Source of the DNA: Bacteroidota bacterium
GTDB lineage: Bacteria; Bacteroidota; Bacteroidia; Flavobacteriales_D; Crocinitomicaceae
Length of the DNA: 14,222 bases
Assembly (NCBI GenBank): GCA_024280195.1
Contig: JAJRQP010000143.1
Location: 1 to 14,222 of the forward strand
Direction of reading: 5' to 3'
The notes below the pieces were generated by a model. That model was not told where the DNA came from, ran no database searches, and was given only the letters and a program-made list of their open reading frames with translations. Of the stretch, positions 13,606 to 14,222 are shown one piece after another. The number at the start of each line of letters is the position of its first letter. Positions within the stretch are counted from its first letter, which is position 1. The position numbers and the translations under genes are program-made.

Positions 13606-14222
13606 AAAGGGAATGTAAAACGTGTAGAGAATCAATTGTAGGTAAAAGAAAGAATGCTAAATTCTGTTCTAGTGCTTGCAGAGCAGAATATTGGAGAGAA
13701 GGAGATGGTAATTACCATTCTGAAAGTAATCAATTACAACCACATGAAGAACCAGCACAAAAATTAAATAAAACTGTTAGTACTCAAATTTCGGGATTAA
13801 AAGGAGTATTGGATGATAAGAGAAATAATGGAAATAACTTACCAACTATTTCTAAATCAATTAACCCAGAATACACTAGAATTAAAGATATTGCAAACAA
13901 ATTCATAAGAGAGCTTAATTTAAAACATAATGAGATTTTCAATCTTCAAAATCAAAAAATACAGCAAGAAAAAGAAAATGAACTTATACTTCCTGTTGTA
14001 GGAACAGCATTAGGCGCATTTATTGATTTACCAAAAACATCACAAACTAAAAAGAAAAAAGCAGAAGTTAATCCTTGGCTAAGAGGGTTAAGCGTTGTTG
14101 CAGGATTAGGTGGTGGTATTTTATTAAAAAATACTCTAAAAAAAGAAAGACTTGTATTATTGGAGACAATCAAAGAAAAAATGAAACACCTTCATGCCGA
14201 TATTAATTCATTAAAATTAAAC
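13602..14222 (+). CDS. Zinc-ribbon protein with C-terminal hydrophobic segments, cut by window end
   Basis: An open frame of 207 codons runs from the ATG at 13602 to the window edge without a stop, so the 3' end is missing. Residues 5-26 form a Cys4 treble-clef or ribbon-like motif: ECKTC (Cys5, Cys8) and KFCSSACRAEYWRE (Cys22, Cys26), a pattern seen in many small Bacteroidota and mobile-element proteins. A polar Asn/Gln/Lys-rich linker follows, then a helical segment (about 92-125), a hydrophobic stretch ELILPVVGTALGAFIDL, a Lys-rich loop, a second glycine-rich hydrophobic stretch GLSVVAGLGGGILL, and a Lys/Glu-rich coiled coil to the edge. It may be membrane-associated. The family is not recognised. 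Its ATG overlaps the stop of the upstream ORF. Confidence 0.75.
   Translation, partial: MKRECKTCRESIVGKRKNAKFCSSACRAEYWREGDGNYHSESNQLQPHEEPAQKLNKTVSTQISGLKGVLDDKRNNGNNLPTISKSINPEYTRIKDIANKFIRELNLKHNEIFNLQNQKIQQEKENELILPVVGTALGAFIDLPKTSQTKKKKAEVNPWLRGLSVVAGLGGGILLKNTLKKERLVLLETIKEKMKHLHADINSLKLN

Noticed and set aside
1..14222. CRISPR arrays, insertion sequences, transposases or rRNA genes
   Set aside because: No regularly spaced direct repeats, no transposase motifs and no rRNA-like sequence were seen.

Overview
The window looks like chromosomal DNA of a Bacteroidota bacterium, most likely of the Flavobacteriales. It is AT-rich. Several exported proteins have the typical short signal peptide ending just before a Gln. 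Promoter-like TAnnTTTG boxes occur, Shine-Dalgarno sequences are mostly absent, and several families (DUF423, PhnP-like MBL hydrolase, short M1 peptidase, 7TM protein next to a LuxR-type two-component pair) are typical of the group. Species cannot be named from the sequence alone.

Left part (1-3038, plus strand): the end of a surface-glycan locus. A UDP-GlcNAc 2-epimerase, cut by the window edge, is followed by a polysaccharide-deacetylase-like protein, a DUF423 membrane protein and an MBL-fold hydrolase. All are tightly packed or overlapping, as in one operon. Next comes a short decayed region (3120-3622) with a frameshifted secreted-protein gene. After it, an NYN/LOTUS RNA-metabolism gene and a small unknown gene (3693-4714) end in a hairpin terminator shared with the convergent operon.

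Middle (4785-9303, minus strand): an overlapping run of mnmH (tRNA 2-selenouridine synthase), selD (selenophosphate synthetase), an M1 metallopeptidase and a double-domain universal stress protein. SelD makes selenophosphate and MnmH uses it to put selenium into tRNA wobble uridines, so the pair is a self-sufficient seleno-tRNA module. The peptidase and stress protein share the transcription unit without an obvious mechanistic link.

Right-middle (9347-11755, minus strand): a four-gene signalling cassette. In transcription order it encodes a 103-aa protein with a C-terminal CPPTC motif, a seven-helix membrane protein, a one-helix histidine kinase and a NarL/LuxR response regulator. The sensor appears to be split over separate polypeptides. 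Its upstream region (11867-11961) carries three consecutive inverted repeats, two with an operator-like 2-bp centre, and on the far side a frameshifted small cysteine-rich gene (12002-12213). A second, orphan NarL-type regulator (12384-13037) lies just beyond, preceded by an RNA-like long stem and a perfect 15-bp terminator.

Right end (13187-14222, plus strand): a small secreted Cys protein, a terminator, then a short ORF without an ATG start that is coupled through ATGA to a zinc-ribbon protein running off the window. These look like accessory genes. The best candidates for something undescribed are the four-gene split-sensor cassette with its palindromic control region and neighbouring small Cys proteins, and the structured RNA-like element at 12231-12314.
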